Origin: Candidatus Rifleibacteriota bacterium | GTDB lineage: Bacteria > Riflebacteria > Ozemobacteria > Ozemobacterales > Ozemobacteraceae | Length of the DNA stretch: 52,768 nt | Reading direction: 5' to 3' | NCBI GenBank assembly: GCA_029560455.1 | Contig: JAKQKW010000024.1 | Coordinates: 1 to 52,768 of the forward strand | Shown: positions 40,668 through 51,100 of the stretch, in pieces | How positions within the stretch are numbered: the first letter of the stretch is position 1 | Layout of the letters: each line of letters starts with the position of its first letter | The notes under the pieces: model-generated | Databases searched by the model: none | Seen by the model: only the letters and a program-made list of their open reading frames with translations | What the model was told of the DNA's origin: nothing | Program-made: the position numbers and the translations under genes

Positions 40668-42508
40668 CACAGCAGAATGAGGCTAAAGGGCCAGCCATAA
40701 CGGTCGAAAGTGACGAAATCACAGATTTTACCGAGAATTTTTCGGAAAAGTATGAGCTGCTCGGGCACCGCTTTTCGTCGTATGAGCTGGGCATGCTCTG
40801 GTCTTTTGTCTGTGGCTTTATGGCGGTCTACATCGTCTGTTACCTTGCCGGGATCAACTATGGATCGCTCAGGCATGCAAGAATTCTTTACGCCCTGTTC
40901 ATACTGCTGAATATTGTGGCCGCATCAATAAGCTTTTTTTCATGGGTCAAAATACCGAGTCGCAGTGTTGCCCGTGACGCGACACTGTTTTTGAACATCT
41001 CGCTGTGCAGCGCCGCCGGCGGCAATCTTATTGATTATCTGTTCTGGATTTTTGAAATAGCACCTCTCAAGCAGAGCGTTTTCACCAATCTGTTTTTCAT
41101 ATTTGCCATACTTTTCGCGCTGCCCGGTGTCTATCTTTTCGGGAGAGTCTGCCGGGTCGAATTTCAACGGCAACCATGGCTTATCCATGCCGGGTTTATT
41201 CTGTCATCATTTATGATTCCGGTTATTATGAACCCCGGTATTCTGAGCGGTTCTATAACTCCTCCAAACACTAAAGAAGCTGTTTTTGGCGTCATTTACG
41301 CGATTGGCATTGGCTATCTTGCAGCAGTGAGCATGTTTCTCTGGAAAAATGCCCAGGGGCGGCTGTTTCATTCTGCCCGACTTATCAGCCTGGGCTGTGG
41401 CATGCTCAGCATCGGCTGCGCCGTTTATTCTGGCCTTTTCATAAGCCTGCCAATCGAAAAGATAGCTGCACACCCGGTTCACATCCTGATTGCAATGGGT
41501 TACATCTTCGTCTCTCTCGGAATCAGGCATACAGAGATTATTATCAGCACCATCTTCGGCATGAAGGAAAGCATGCTCCCCCCTTCCCTGCCCCTGATCG
41601 AGATTTTCGGGCCCAGTCAGGGCATGGAAGTTTATCGAAAAATGGAAACCAGCATTAAAAGTGCTCTTGAAGAACTGCTGCGCTCGAAAGCCGAAAGTGA
41701 AATGAAGCAGAGGATCATCGGTGAGCTTGAAAGCGAAGTCAGGCTGCGAAAAGAGACAGAACGTGAACTGATTCTTGAAAAAGAAAAAGCCGAGGCTGCG
41801 AACAAAACCAAATCACAGTTTCTGGCGATGATGAGTCACGAGCTGAAAACGCCGCTGACGGCAATCAAAGGTTACAGTCAGATTCTCAGCAGCACTTCCG
41901 GCCCGGCAAGCGCTATTTCGCCACAGAAAGTGCATGAAATCGCCGCGCAGATCGTTTTGAATTCGAATCATCTGCAGAGCATGATCGATGGTATTCTAAG
42001 GTTTTCACAGCTCGAAAATGGCAATTTCACCTATCATATCGAAGAATTCAATCTCAGCGAAATCATTGAATACATAGATTCAATTCTTGAACAGCAACAG
42101 TTCGACCTCAGCTGTTTTTCAACCGTGATCCCCGAAAAAAATCTGCGGCTGAGAACTGACCGCCTGTCGCTGCAGCACATTATTCTCAATCTTCTGACAA
42201 ATGCGTTCAAATTCTGCAAGGATGGGCGCATTATGCTTGAAGTCAGGCGTTCTGACAGCGACCTTTTCATTGCTGTAGAAGACGAAGGCATCGGCATTGC
42301 CCCGCAGCATATTGAGAATATTTTTCAGGCGTTTTATCAGGTAAGCCATGGCAATCGCCGCAAATTTGGCGGTACCGGGCTTGGTTTGAGCATAGTAAAA
42401 AAGCTTGTCGAAGAATTGAATGGCAAGATTCATGTTAACAGCGAGCCCAACAAGGGCAGCCGTTTTGAAGTTATCCTTCCGGATGCGGTAATTCAGGGGC
42501 AAAAATAA
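40664..42508 (+). CDS. Membrane sensor histidine kinase
   Basis: A 614-residue protein. Residues about 40-300 hold seven to eight membrane helices forming the sensor. A coiled coil follows (about 325-380), then HisKA with His392 in '[10 protein letters not shown]', and a HATPase_c domain with N box '[14 protein letters not shown]', G1 '[10 protein letters not shown]' and G2 '[14 protein letters not shown]'. It has no receiver or HPt domain, and no response regulator gene is visible in the window, so its partner is elsewhere. The start overlaps the stop of the 1220-residue lipoprotein by four bases (ATGA), suggesting the lipoprotein is its signal input. The stop overlaps rnhA by one base. Confidence 0.9.
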   Translation: MTQQNEAKGPAITVESDEITDFTENFSEKYELLGHRFSSYELGMLWSFVCGFMAVYIVCYLAGINYGSLRHARILYALFILLNIVAASISFFSWVKIPSRSVARDATLFLNISLCSAAGGNLIDYLFWIFEIAPLKQSVFTNLFFIFAILFALPGVYLFGRVCRVEFQRQPWLIHAGFILSSFMIPVIMNPGILSGSITPPNTKEAVFGVIYAIGIGYLAAVSMFLWKNAQGRLFHSARLISLGCGMLSIGCAVYSGLFISLPIEKIAAHPVHILIAMGYIFVSLGIRHTEIIISTIFGMKESMLPPSLPLIEIFGPSQGMEVYRKMETSIKSALEELLRSKAESEMKQRIIGELESEVRLRKETERELILEKEKAEAANKTKSQFLAMMSHELKTPLTAIKGYSQILSSTSGPASAISPQKVHEIAAQIVLNSNHLQSMIDGILRFSQLENGNFTYHIEEFNLSEIIEYIDSILEQQQFDLSCFSTVIPEKNLRLRTDRLSLQHIILNLLTNAFKFCKDGRIMLEVRRSDSDLFIAVEDEGIGIAPQHIENIFQAFYQVSHGNRRKFGGTGLGLSIVKKLVEELNGKIHVNSEPNKGSRFEVILPDAVIQGQK

Positions 42509-42968
42509 TGCATAATGACAAAACCAGAAAAGAAGTTCAGATATTTTCAGACGGCGCCTGCAGTGGCAACCCGGGGCCGGGCGGCTGGGGCGCCATACTC
42601 CGCTACAAAGATGTCGAAAAAGAACTTTCCGGCGGCGAGACAGAAACCACAAACAATCGCATGGAGCTGATGGGTGTGATAGCTGCACTTGAATCATTAA
42701 AAGAACCCTGTCAGGTAAAAGTTTTTACAGACAGTCAGTATATTGCCAAAGCATTTACCGAAAACTGGCTCGCAAACTGGCAGAAAAACGGCTGGAAAAC
42801 GGCCGGAAAGAAACCGGTAAAAAACCGCGAGCTCTGGGAAAGACTCCTGGAGCAGGCAACAAAACACGGGCTTGAATGGCAGTGGATTCGCGGACATGCC
42901 GGTCACCCTGAAAACGAACGGTGCGATCAACTGGCAGTTGCGGCCAGAGACAGGTTTGCAAAGAAAAG

Positions 42969-42972
<4 letters not shown>
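42508..42972 (+). CDS. rnhA: Ribonuclease HI
   Basis: A 154-residue enzyme of normal length that degrades the RNA strand of RNA-DNA hybrids. All active-site residues are in place: Asp15 ('[11 protein letters not shown]'), Glu53 ('NNRMEL'), Asp75 ('VFTDSQY'), His130 ('[10 protein letters not shown]') and Asp140. The basic handle region around '[13 protein letters not shown]' is present, so it is the Escherichia coli-like type. It is sandwiched with one-base (TAATG) and four-base (TTGA) overlaps between a histidine kinase and a membrane-protein gene, an odd setting for a housekeeping enzyme. Confidence 0.96.
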
Positions 42973-44639
<1,667 letters not shown>

Positions 44640-45329
44640 TCAGGGCTTCTTTTGATACTCTGCCAGAATTTCTGGAGCTTCAGATGCGACTTCCGGCCAG
44701 AAATAAACAAGAAGATTCAGATTGGCCGGCGTTCTCTTGAAGCCGCCCAGCGGGCCTGCATGACTACCCCCACCAATAATGGCTTCAAAAGCCTGTCTGC
44801 CGGTATAATTATGCTGCTGCCGCAGATATCTGGCAATAATTGCACCGGTGCGGTCGCAACCCCACATACAATGAACATATGTACCAGAAGCGATAAGCTG
44901 CAGCAGCTTTTTGGTCTGGGCTGCATCAGGTATCTGCTCTGAATTCATACGCATTTTTACCAGCTGAATGTTCTCGCTCCGGCACAGGCTGGCCAGGCGG
45001 TCAGTGAACGTGTCTTTAAGAGGCACATGCAGTAGAATGACTGAATCTGCACCTTTTTCCTTGAGAAATCGCAGATAATCCCGCACTTTGGCGTCTTCGT
45101 TGCTTTTTTTGACGGGGTTAAAAAGATAACCACCTGCCATCAGCCTGCCATCGATGATACGGAAATTATAAGGCACAGCGCCGCTTCCACCGGCATCAGA
45201 AAATTTTTCGACATGACTCCCGGCTGACATCAGCGAATGAATCGGCCAAACAAGACAGAAAAAAACAAAAACAAGAAAGCGCCTCTGAAAACAGAGGCGC
45301 CGATAAGAACCGTTCAAAAAGGTCAGCAC
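44640..45329 (-). CDS. Dual-specificity/tyrosine phosphatase-like protein, probably exported
   Basis: A 229-residue reading (GTG at 45329, directly after the stop of the upstream small gene). The CX5R phosphatase signature is 'HCMWGCDRTG', with Cys154 and Arg160, and a preceding Asp-bearing loop is plausible. The family is the cysteine-dependent DSP type, which removes phosphate from proteins, inositol phosphates or nucleic acids; the substrate here is unknown. A signal-like segment 'RRFLVFVFFCLVWPIHS' implies export. However, a strong minus-strand terminator hairpin (45279-45300) lies inside this 5' part, and no Shine-Dalgarno is visible, so the start is uncertain; an ATG at 45230 is an alternative that would drop the signal peptide. 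Confidence 0.75.
   Translation of the reverse strand: MLTFLNGSYRRLCFQRRFLVFVFFCLVWPIHSLMSAGSHVEKFSDAGGSGAVPYNFRIIDGRLMAGGYLFNPVKKSNEDAKVRDYLRFLKEKGADSVILLHVPLKDTFTDRLASLCRSENIQLVKMRMNSEQIPDAAQTKKLLQLIASGTYVHCMWGCDRTGAIIARYLRQQHNYTGRQAFEAIIGGGSHAGPLGGFKRTPANLNLLVYFWPEVASEAPEILAEYQKKP
45258..45300 (-). terminator. Intrinsic terminator inside the 5' end of the phosphatase gene
   Basis: On the minus strand, GCGCCTCTG and CAGAGGCGC pair perfectly (9 bp, TTTT loop), followed by a T-rich tail down to about 45258. It would end transcripts of the 58-residue gene whose stop is at 45330. Confidence 0.8.
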
Positions 45330-45506
45330 TTATTTCTTGCGGTAAACGTTGAGACCGACTTTTTCATCACGACCGGGAATAGCGTAGTTGCCTTCGGTAG
45401 TTGCGATGATGAGAGACTTTCCAGAAGATGACATGCCAAATTCTTTAGAAAGATCAACTTTGATAGTGAGAATATTGCCTTCGATGTTCATTTCGACGTT
45501 TTTCAT
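45330..45506 (-). CDS. Conserved small protein, 58 residues
   Basis: The start is the ATG at 45506, preceded by AGGAGG with seven-base spacing; a longer reading from 45566 lacks a ribosome site. The product is a small acidic/basic balanced protein, predicted as a beta structure: 'MNIEGNILTIKVDLSKEFG', 'SGKSLIIATTEGN', 'KVGLNVYRKK'. I recall similar short proteins ('I.G..L.I..DLSK..G.S.SGKS..IA.T.GN..V.G....GLN.Y') in unrelated bacterial phyla, but their function is not known to me. It has its own candidate promoter and terminator, implying strong independent expression. Confidence 0.75.
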   Translation of the reverse strand: MKNVEMNIEGNILTIKVDLSKEFGMSSSGKSLIIATTEGNYAIPGRDEKVGLNVYRKK

Positions 45507-45513
45507 TATATTT

Positions 45514-45519
45514 CCTCCT
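45514..45519 (-). promoter_or_regulatory. Shine-Dalgarno deciding the start at 45506
   Basis: AGGAGG on the minus strand, seven bases before the ATG. It fixes the start of the 58-residue gene. Confidence 0.75.
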
Positions 45520-45548
45520 GTTGGACGGACAAGTTTGCTGCAGAGCAG

Positions 45549-45579
45549 ATTATCACACCCGGACAATCTTTTCCAGCAA
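45549..45579 (-). promoter_or_regulatory. Extended -10 promoter candidate for the small gene
   Basis: Minus strand reads TTGCTG, 19 bases, GATAAT, with TGT just before the -10 (TGTGATAAT), an extended -10 arrangement. It lies about 40 bases upstream of the ATG at 45506. Confidence 0.4.
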
Positions 45580-45597
45580 TTTTATCCTGCAGAAATT

Positions 45598-45633
45598 AAA
45601 AAGGCAGCATTCTGAGGATATCAGAATGCTGCC
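45598..45633 (-). terminator. Intrinsic terminator of the LysM gene
   Basis: A perfect 13-bp stem (ggcagcattctga / tcagaatgctgcc) with a five-base loop, followed on the minus strand by TTTTT. It begins about ten bases after the LysM gene stop. Confidence 0.9.
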
Positions 45634-45643
45634 CGGCTTAAAT

Positions 45644-46306
45644 TCAGGGAATCCTGAGGGTCATACCAACTTTGAGGAGCTTGGGATTGGTGATGCCATT
45701 ATGTTCGGCAATCTTTTTCCATTCGCCGGAAGTGCCATACACGGCTTTGCTGATTTTGCCAAGAGTGTCGCCAGACTGAACGACGTAGGTCTTTTCTTCA
45801 GTGGGGGCGGCAGCATCTTCATGGTCAGCAACCGGTTCTTCGTCATAGGTTTCGGTATCAGCAACCGGTGCCGGTTCAGCTGGTTCTTCGATTACGGGTT
45901 CGGCAACCGGTTCTGGTTCAACATAGGGTTCGGGTTCGGCAACCGGTTGAACTACGGGTTCGGCAGGGGCCGGAGCCTGTTCGAGAACCTTGAAGCTTCT
46001 AACCTGAACGGCGCCGGTCGGATACTTCTGGTCGGGTTTGAAAACGTTACCAAATACTCTGATCTTGACGCTTCTGTTTTCGCCAAGCTTTTCAGCCTGT
46101 TCGCCGATCAGCATCAGGTTCTGGCCATCAAGAGTCTTGAACATTACTTTGCCTTCAGCCACAGAGTCAACCATACCGGTAACAGTGGTCGAGCGGCTCT
46201 TTTTGCTGAACCAGGAACTGGGTTTCCACCAGTCACCTTTGGCAAAAGCGCCAGTCGGCATAGCAAGCATGGTCATGATGACAACAAGGATCAAATTTTT
46301 TCTCAT
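45644..46306 (-). CDS. LysM-domain exported protein
   Basis: A 220-residue protein. A signal peptide ends near 'PTGAFAKG' (about residue 22). Residues about 40-115 look like a small beta-barrel: 'TTVTGMVDSVAEGKVMFKTLDG' (22-residue region, about 39-60) and 'RSVKIRVFGNVF'. A Pro/Glu/Val-rich linker made of repeated 'EPVAEP'-like units follows (about 116-160). A single C-terminal LysM domain closes the protein: 'YVVQSGDTLGKISKAVYG' and 'NPKLLKVGMTLRIP'. LysM binds peptidoglycan GlcNAc, so periplasmic wall anchoring is likely. It has a promoter at 46348-46376 and its own terminator, so it is monocistronic. Confidence 0.88.
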   Translation of the reverse strand: MRKNLILVVIMTMLAMPTGAFAKGDWWKPSSWFSKKSRSTTVTGMVDSVAEGKVMFKTLDGQNLMLIGEQAEKLGENRSVKIRVFGNVFKPDQKYPTGAVQVRSFKVLEQAPAPAEPVVQPVAEPEPYVEPEPVAEPVIEEPAEPAPVADTETYDEEPVADHEDAAAPTEEKTYVVQSGDTLGKISKAVYGTSGEWKKIAEHNGITNPKLLKVGMTLRIP

Positions 46307-46347
46307 TGCGATAAAAGCCCCCTGTAAGAATTAGATCACAGATGCAA

Positions 46348-46376
46348 TGTATAATACTTTCGGTGCACAATTTCAA
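46348..46376 (-). promoter_or_regulatory. Promoter candidate of the LysM gene
   Basis: Minus strand TTGAAA (complement of 46371-46376), 17 bases, TATACA (complement of 46348-46353), about 40 bases upstream of the ATG; a GGGGG-type ribosome site follows. The remainder of the 163-base gap up to 46469 is AT-rich with A and T runs and nothing else recognised. Confidence 0.5.
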
Positions 46377-46469
46377 GAGGTAAAAAAAAGTTGTTAAGCC
46401 GATGGGAAGGAAAAAAACCGTTTTTTTTGCATTTTGCTTGATTAATCGCCACATGAAGCCGTGTACAGA

Positions 46470-48674
46470 TTATCGAACAGCGAATGTGGTCACTGCCTGC
46501 AACATGATTTTTTCGTATACCTGATCATTGTCGGTGCCAAGAGAGAATCTGAAATGGCAGAAAAAGGGGCCTGAAAAGACCAGATAATCAACGACCGAGC
46601 GTGGTCCTCCAGGAGTTTCCAGCTGCCAGGCAATGCGATGATATTCGCGCCCGGCATCGACTCTCTTGTCGGGGCCTTTGCGTTTTTTGAGAAGCAGCTC
46701 TGACGTCTGCTCTATTTCACGGGTGTTCCTGTCGATGAACTCATTAACAACTGAATCAGGAGCTTCTTCGACGGCTATAAGAAACAAACCAAGGCCTTCT
46801 CTGAACGGGCCTCTAAATTCTATGCCATTTACAGTTTCAGTGCCGGGCTCGGGTTTCCATGAATCCGGCAGTGTAAATTCCAGGCCAGTGGCAGCATTTT
46901 TATATTTCCAGGTTTTATGGGCGGTTTCCGGGTAAAATCCGGTTTCAGAAAATGAATAAATCTGATAAATGCTGAAAAGTGCAACAAAGATGCAGGCCCA
47001 CACAGAAGCAAATCCTGCCAGGCGCCTGAGGAACTGAGATTTCAGCACCGGCAAAAGCAGAAAGGCAATAATAGCACCACCCAGCAGACCGCCAATATGA
47101 GCACTGCTGTCAACAACCTGTTCAACAGCCCCAATAATCAGGTTTATTATGAGAATGAAGATCAGGGTCGAAAAATTATGCTGTCGGGTCAGACATTCAT
47201 AGCCTCGGGCCTTAAAAAATTCAAAAACAATTGCCGCCGAAAGTAACCCTAGAACAGCTCCAGATGCGCCGGCCGAAAGAGGCTGACCGTAATGGACAGC
47301 CGCAGCCCCGCCAGCAATACCCGAAAAAAAGTAGATACCCAGGAAAAGTGGCCAGCCTGCAATGGTTTCAACCGGTGGCCCGAAAAACTTCAAAGCCACA
47401 AGATTCATGATCAGGTGCAACCAGCCAATATGCACAAATTGATAAGTGAACAATCGGAAATATTCACCATTCTTAACCAGGAAATCGCTGTTGGCACCGA
47501 TTCTAATGAGATCAGCCACATCATCAACATTGTAAATCATCATCAGCACGGCAGAAACAACCATGGTGGCCCAACCAAGCAGGCTTGAAGCACCATCACA
47601 CATGGCAGGAACCGCAGAACTGGCCTGCTTTTCAATAAGCCCGGACAGTTTTTCCGCATGCGTGGCATGTAACTCTGTCAGACGTGGAAGAATGCGCTGG
47701 GAAAAGAAATCACGGTTTTCAACAAGAGAAAAGAAACGTTTTCGCATAAAAGGCAGCATGGTATCTTCAGCAAATTCGACATCTTCTTCGGTTTCGGCCT
47801 TTTCGAAGTCGCCGAGTTCCTTCATTACCGCGGCCATCTCCTTTTCGCCTTCAGCAAAGTTGCCGGAATTGAACTGGCAGACTCCATGCCAGAAACTTCG
47901 CAACTGAAGAGGCAGGCGGTCGACACCTTCTTCCTGTGAGTTCATCAGCTGGTCAAATTCATGCAGCCATCCGAAAAATGCGAGAAAAATCATACGGCTG
48001 ATCACGAGATTCGCCTGCTTCTCCGGCGTCTCATCTTCCGGGTCGCCGGTTTTTTCTTCCAGAGCCAGCTGGGCTGCCAGAGCCTCTTCATATCTGCCGG
48101 TTTCGAGGTATGCCCGCACCAGATAAAGTATCTCTTCAAATGAATGATCTGCCATTTTTTTATTTTCGTCGTGCAGGTCGATAATCAGGCCTTCAAAATT
48201 ACGGTTGTTGAAGTGAAGGAGGCCAAGAAAGATCCTGGTCATCGAGTCATAGGGTTCGCCGCGATTAAGCAAAGACCTGATCTCGGATCGCAGCTTCAAG
48301 GCATCATCGGCGTATTCCATTGCCATGCGGGCAATTTCGTGCATGTGCACATTAAGTTCGCTCCATGCCAGATTGGCCTTCCAGCGGGCGTAAGGCTCAA
48401 TTTCAGAAATGCGGTTTTCGGCCATCAGGGCATCGATCTGGCGCTGCAGATAGATTGGCGCAAGAACTAGAATCGCAATTCCGCCAAGAGAAAGTCCTAA
48501 TGCGACCCCACCACTCACATCGCGTGCGACCATGGTTATCATCAGGCAGAGCAGAAAAAACAGCTGTGAAATATAGCCGGAATAATGCTTGAAACCTTTT
48601 TTATAAAGGGAAAAGATCATGTAGCCAACATTGGCGATGAGAATATAGATAAAAAAACGATAAGCCAGATCCAT
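46470..48674 (-). CDS. Rhomboid-family intramembrane serine protease with long N-terminal helical region
   Basis: A 734-residue protein. Two to three N-terminal membrane helices (to about 75) precede a soluble, TPR-like helical region (about 90-370). The six-helix rhomboid core spans about 385-560. The catalytic pair is present: Ser471 in 'SAGASGAVLGLL' and His526 in 'SAHIGGLLGG'. 'FRLFTYQFVHIGWLHLIMNL' (20 residues near 410-430) is the conserved loop-1/helix-2 region with its HXXXN pattern. After the last helix is a periplasmic or cytoplasmic domain of about 165 residues. Rhomboids cut single-pass membrane proteins; the substrate is unknown. It starts directly after the topB stop, so the two are co-transcribed. 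Confidence 0.9.
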   Translation of the reverse strand: MDLAYRFFIYILIANVGYMIFSLYKKGFKHYSGYISQLFFLLCLMITMVARDVSGGVALGLSLGGIAILVLAPIYLQRQIDALMAENRISEIEPYARWKANLAWSELNVHMHEIARMAMEYADDALKLRSEIRSLLNRGEPYDSMTRIFLGLLHFNNRNFEGLIIDLHDENKKMADHSFEEILYLVRAYLETGRYEEALAAQLALEEKTGDPEDETPEKQANLVISRMIFLAFFGWLHEFDQLMNSQEEGVDRLPLQLRSFWHGVCQFNSGNFAEGEKEMAAVMKELGDFEKAETEEDVEFAEDTMLPFMRKRFFSLVENRDFFSQRILPRLTELHATHAEKLSGLIEKQASSAVPAMCDGASSLLGWATMVVSAVLMMIYNVDDVADLIRIGANSDFLVKNGEYFRLFTYQFVHIGWLHLIMNLVALKFFGPPVETIAGWPLFLGIYFFSGIAGGAAAVHYGQPLSAGASGAVLGLLSAAIVFEFFKARGYECLTRQHNFSTLIFILIINLIIGAVEQVVDSSAHIGGLLGGAIIAFLLLPVLKSQFLRRLAGFASVWACIFVALFSIYQIYSFSETGFYPETAHKTWKYKNAATGLEFTLPDSWKPEPGTETVNGIEFRGPFREGLGLFLIAVEEAPDSVVNEFIDRNTREIEQTSELLLKKRKGPDKRVDAGREYHRIAWQLETPGGPRSVVDYLVFSGPFFCHFRFSLGTDNDQVYEKIMLQAVTTFAVR

Positions 48675-50918
48675 TCAATCAGCCTGCTTCTTCTTTTTTG
48701 TCTCTTTTTCTTCGGCAATCACCAGTTCGATGCCGCTGCGGTCCTGCTTCATCTGCAGCCGGCCCGAGACAGTTCTGCCATCTTCAAGCACAAAGCCCTT
48801 GATGCTGCGGGTGGGTTTGCCGGCGATCAAGGCATCGATCGCCGCCTGAGAAAGCTTTTTGCCATAAAATTCCTTCCAGACGACGTAATTGCAGCCTTCC
48901 TTGAAACGGTTACAGCCAAAACCACGGTTTCCTTCAATAATGCCGCCCTTCTGGCAGGCCGGGCAGTCTGCAATGACTGTGCGCTGTGCAGCCGGTCTGA
49001 CAGTTGCGGCAGAGATATTTTTCGCCTCGGTTTTTGCCTGGGCAGCGGCCGGGCCAGATTCGCGGCCAGGCGGGTTTTGCCGGGGCAGAGCCGCAGCCCG
49101 CAATGCTGCCGAAGACTTTATCTGATCGACGATACTGCAGACAAATGCAGTGATACCCTGCATAAAATCTTCGTCATTGTCACGACCACGCGAGATATCG
49201 GAAAGGCGTTTTTCCCAGCTGCCGGTAAGCTCAGGGCTGGTAATTTCTGCGGCAGCGAGAGTCACAAGCTGTATGCCTTTCGGAGTGGGTATCAGTTTCT
49301 TTTTATCGCGCAGCATGTATTCGACCTTGATCAGCTTTTCAATAATTTCCGCACGGGTGGCAGGCGTGCCCAGGCCGCTGTCTTTCATGGCTTCGCGCAA
49401 TTCTTCACTTTCAATAAGCTTGCCAGCGGTTTCCATTGCCTGCAGCAGAGTCGATTCGGTATAAGCCGCAGGTGGCTTGGTTTTACGCGTCAACAGGGTG
49501 GTATCATTGATAATTCTGGTATCGCCCTTTTTAAGGTCTGGCAGTGACTGGTCGTTTTCGTCGTCTTCACCGCTATTTTCAGAGTTCTTTTCGCCCTGCT
49601 GTTTTTTCGGGTAAAGAACTCGCCAGCCTTCGTCGGTAACGACTTTTCCGGTGGCTTTAAAGCTTTCACCATCTGCCTTAACAATAATAGTGGTCGAAAG
49701 GTACTGATGATCAGGGTAAAATGCAGCAAGAAAGCGTCTGACAACGAGATCGTAAACATTTTTCTCGGCGGTGGTCCAGCCTGAGGTGTCGGCGACCTTC
49801 TTTTCGGTCGGAATTATGGCATGGTGATCAGATACCTTGGAGTTATCAAAAACTTTTTTATCTTTTTTGGGCCGGTTTTTTCGCAGATGGTCGAGATAAC
49901 CGTCGTATTCTTCGGGCAAAGCCGCCAGTCTTTTTTCGATTGTCGGAAATATATCATCGGAAAGATAGCGACTGTCGGTTCTCGGGTAAGTTACAACCTT
50001 TTTCTTTTCGTAAAGAGTCTGAAGAGTCGCGAGAGTATCGGCAGCGGTCATCGAATAGCGCGAGTTGGCGTCACGCTGCAGGGTTGTGAGGTCATACAGC
50101 GAGGGTGGTGCCTGCTTTTTGGCGGTCTTTTTGGCGCTTTGAACCGTCGCCTGCACTCCCTTGAGACGCTCGGCCAGCTGAGCGGCCTTTTCCTGGCTGT
50201 CGATACGGCTGGGATATTCATCTGCTTCGGGGTTGAACCACAGTGCTGAGAAATCCTCCATGACCGCATTGATTTCCCAGTAATCTTTTGGAACGAAATT
50301 CTGAATTTCCAGGTGGCGCCTGACAACCATCGCCAGGGTAGGAGTCTGAACCCGGCCGACCGTGAACATGCTGTTGAGTTTGCGCGTATAGGCGCGGGTG
50401 AAGTTCATCCCTACCAGCCAGTCGGCCCGACTGCGGCAGACTGCGGCCTTTGCCAGCGGATCATACTTTTCGCCTGGCCGCAGGTCTTCAAAGCCGCTTT
50501 TAATGGCCTCGTCGGTCATACTCGAAATCCACAGTCTTTTAAATGGCTTGTTACAGCCAGCATGCTGATAAACGAGACGGAAAATCAGTTCCCCTTCACG
50601 GCCGGCGTCAGCGGCGTTGATTATCATATCGACATCGGGGCGGTTAAAAAGTCGGGCAACGCCGTCGAACTGCTGTTTAGAAGAAGGCAGCACCATCAAC
50701 TTCCAGTCTTTGGGAAGCATCGGCAGAGTTTCGAGGCTCCATTTTTTCCAGGCGGGATTCTGCTCTTCGGGATGGCCGAGAGCAACCAGATGGCCGAAGC
50801 CCCAGGTGACAATATAGTCATTGCCTTCGAGGAAACCTTCACCCCGTCTGGTGGCGCCCAGAATGCGACCGATATCTTTGCCGACCGAAGGCTTTTCGGC
50901 GAATACAAGAGTTTTCAT
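48675..50918 (-). CDS. topB: DNA topoisomerase III
   Basis: A 747-residue type IA topoisomerase. The TOPRIM domain opens with 'FAEKPSVGKDIG' (Glu8) and contains 'NAADAGREGELIFR' with the metal-binding acidic residues. The active-site Tyr is Tyr311 in 'VVTYPRTDSRYLS'. The '(F/S)VGRVQTPTLA' motif is also present. It ends with one zinc finger-like module ('CPACQKGG ... GCNRFKEGCNYV') and a TopoIII C-terminal repeat ('AIDALIAGKPTRSIKGF'). It relaxes and decatenates DNA in the cytoplasm. It is first in a two-gene minus-strand unit with the rhomboid gene. The length is greater than the 650-residue E. coli enzyme because of the C-terminal extension. Confidence 0.95.
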   Translation of the reverse strand: MKTLVFAEKPSVGKDIGRILGATRRGEGFLEGNDYIVTWGFGHLVALGHPEEQNPAWKKWSLETLPMLPKDWKLMVLPSSKQQFDGVARLFNRPDVDMIINAADAGREGELIFRLVYQHAGCNKPFKRLWISSMTDEAIKSGFEDLRPGEKYDPLAKAAVCRSRADWLVGMNFTRAYTRKLNSMFTVGRVQTPTLAMVVRRHLEIQNFVPKDYWEINAVMEDFSALWFNPEADEYPSRIDSQEKAAQLAERLKGVQATVQSAKKTAKKQAPPSLYDLTTLQRDANSRYSMTAADTLATLQTLYEKKKVVTYPRTDSRYLSDDIFPTIEKRLAALPEEYDGYLDHLRKNRPKKDKKVFDNSKVSDHHAIIPTEKKVADTSGWTTAEKNVYDLVVRRFLAAFYPDHQYLSTTIIVKADGESFKATGKVVTDEGWRVLYPKKQQGEKNSENSGEDDENDQSLPDLKKGDTRIINDTTLLTRKTKPPAAYTESTLLQAMETAGKLIESEELREAMKDSGLGTPATRAEIIEKLIKVEYMLRDKKKLIPTPKGIQLVTLAAAEITSPELTGSWEKRLSDISRGRDNDEDFMQGITAFVCSIVDQIKSSAALRAAALPRQNPPGRESGPAAAQAKTEAKNISAATVRPAAQRTVIADCPACQKGGIIEGNRGFGCNRFKEGCNYVVWKEFYGKKLSQAAIDALIAGKPTRSIKGFVLEDGRTVSGRLQMKQDRSGIELVIAEEKETKKKKQAD

Positions 50919-50985
50919 GGCAATATGCTACTGCATCAGGCATTTTATGTCCAGAATTTAAGAGTTGCAGATTAAACTCAAAAAA

Positions 50986-51015
50986 TTGCGCTACAAAACC
51001 GATGCGTAGTATGCT
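50986..51015 (+). promoter_or_regulatory. Weak promoter candidate upstream of pilC copy 2
   Basis: TTGCGC (50986-50991), 18 bases, TATGCT (51010-51015), in the 182-base divergent gap with topB. A short CCGGG/CCCGG hairpin followed by TTTT lies in the leader (51042-51064) and could attenuate transcription. Confidence 0.35.
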
Positions 51016-51086
51016 AACATATAGAATAATCTTATTGTTTTCCGGGTAACCCTGCCCGGTTTTCTGATGTTGCATATGTATTTCTC

Positions 51087-51093
51087 AAGGAGG
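51087..51093 (+). promoter_or_regulatory. Strong Shine-Dalgarno of pilC copy 2
   Basis: AAGGAGG ends seven bases before the ATG at 51101, near-perfect spacing. Confidence 0.7.
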
Positions 51094-51100
51094 GTTAACA

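Noticed and set aside
42921..42968. Longer N-terminus of the acidic membrane protein inside rnhA
   Set aside because: It adds a polar, Cys-containing stretch before a good signal peptide and overlaps rnhA by over 50 bases; TTG at 42969 gives a normal signal sequence.
45507..45566. Longer N-terminus of the 58-residue protein
   Set aside because: It would run through the AGGAGG site and the promoter leader; the short start fits far better.
46410..46440. A-run/T-run hairpin downstream of the rhomboid gene
   Set aside because: The stem would be nearly all A-T pairs around 'aaaaccgttttt'; stability as a terminator is doubtful.
48585..49547. 320-codon plus-strand frame opposite topB
   Set aside because: It lies entirely opposite well-supported topB and the rhomboid start; the translation has no recognisable domain.
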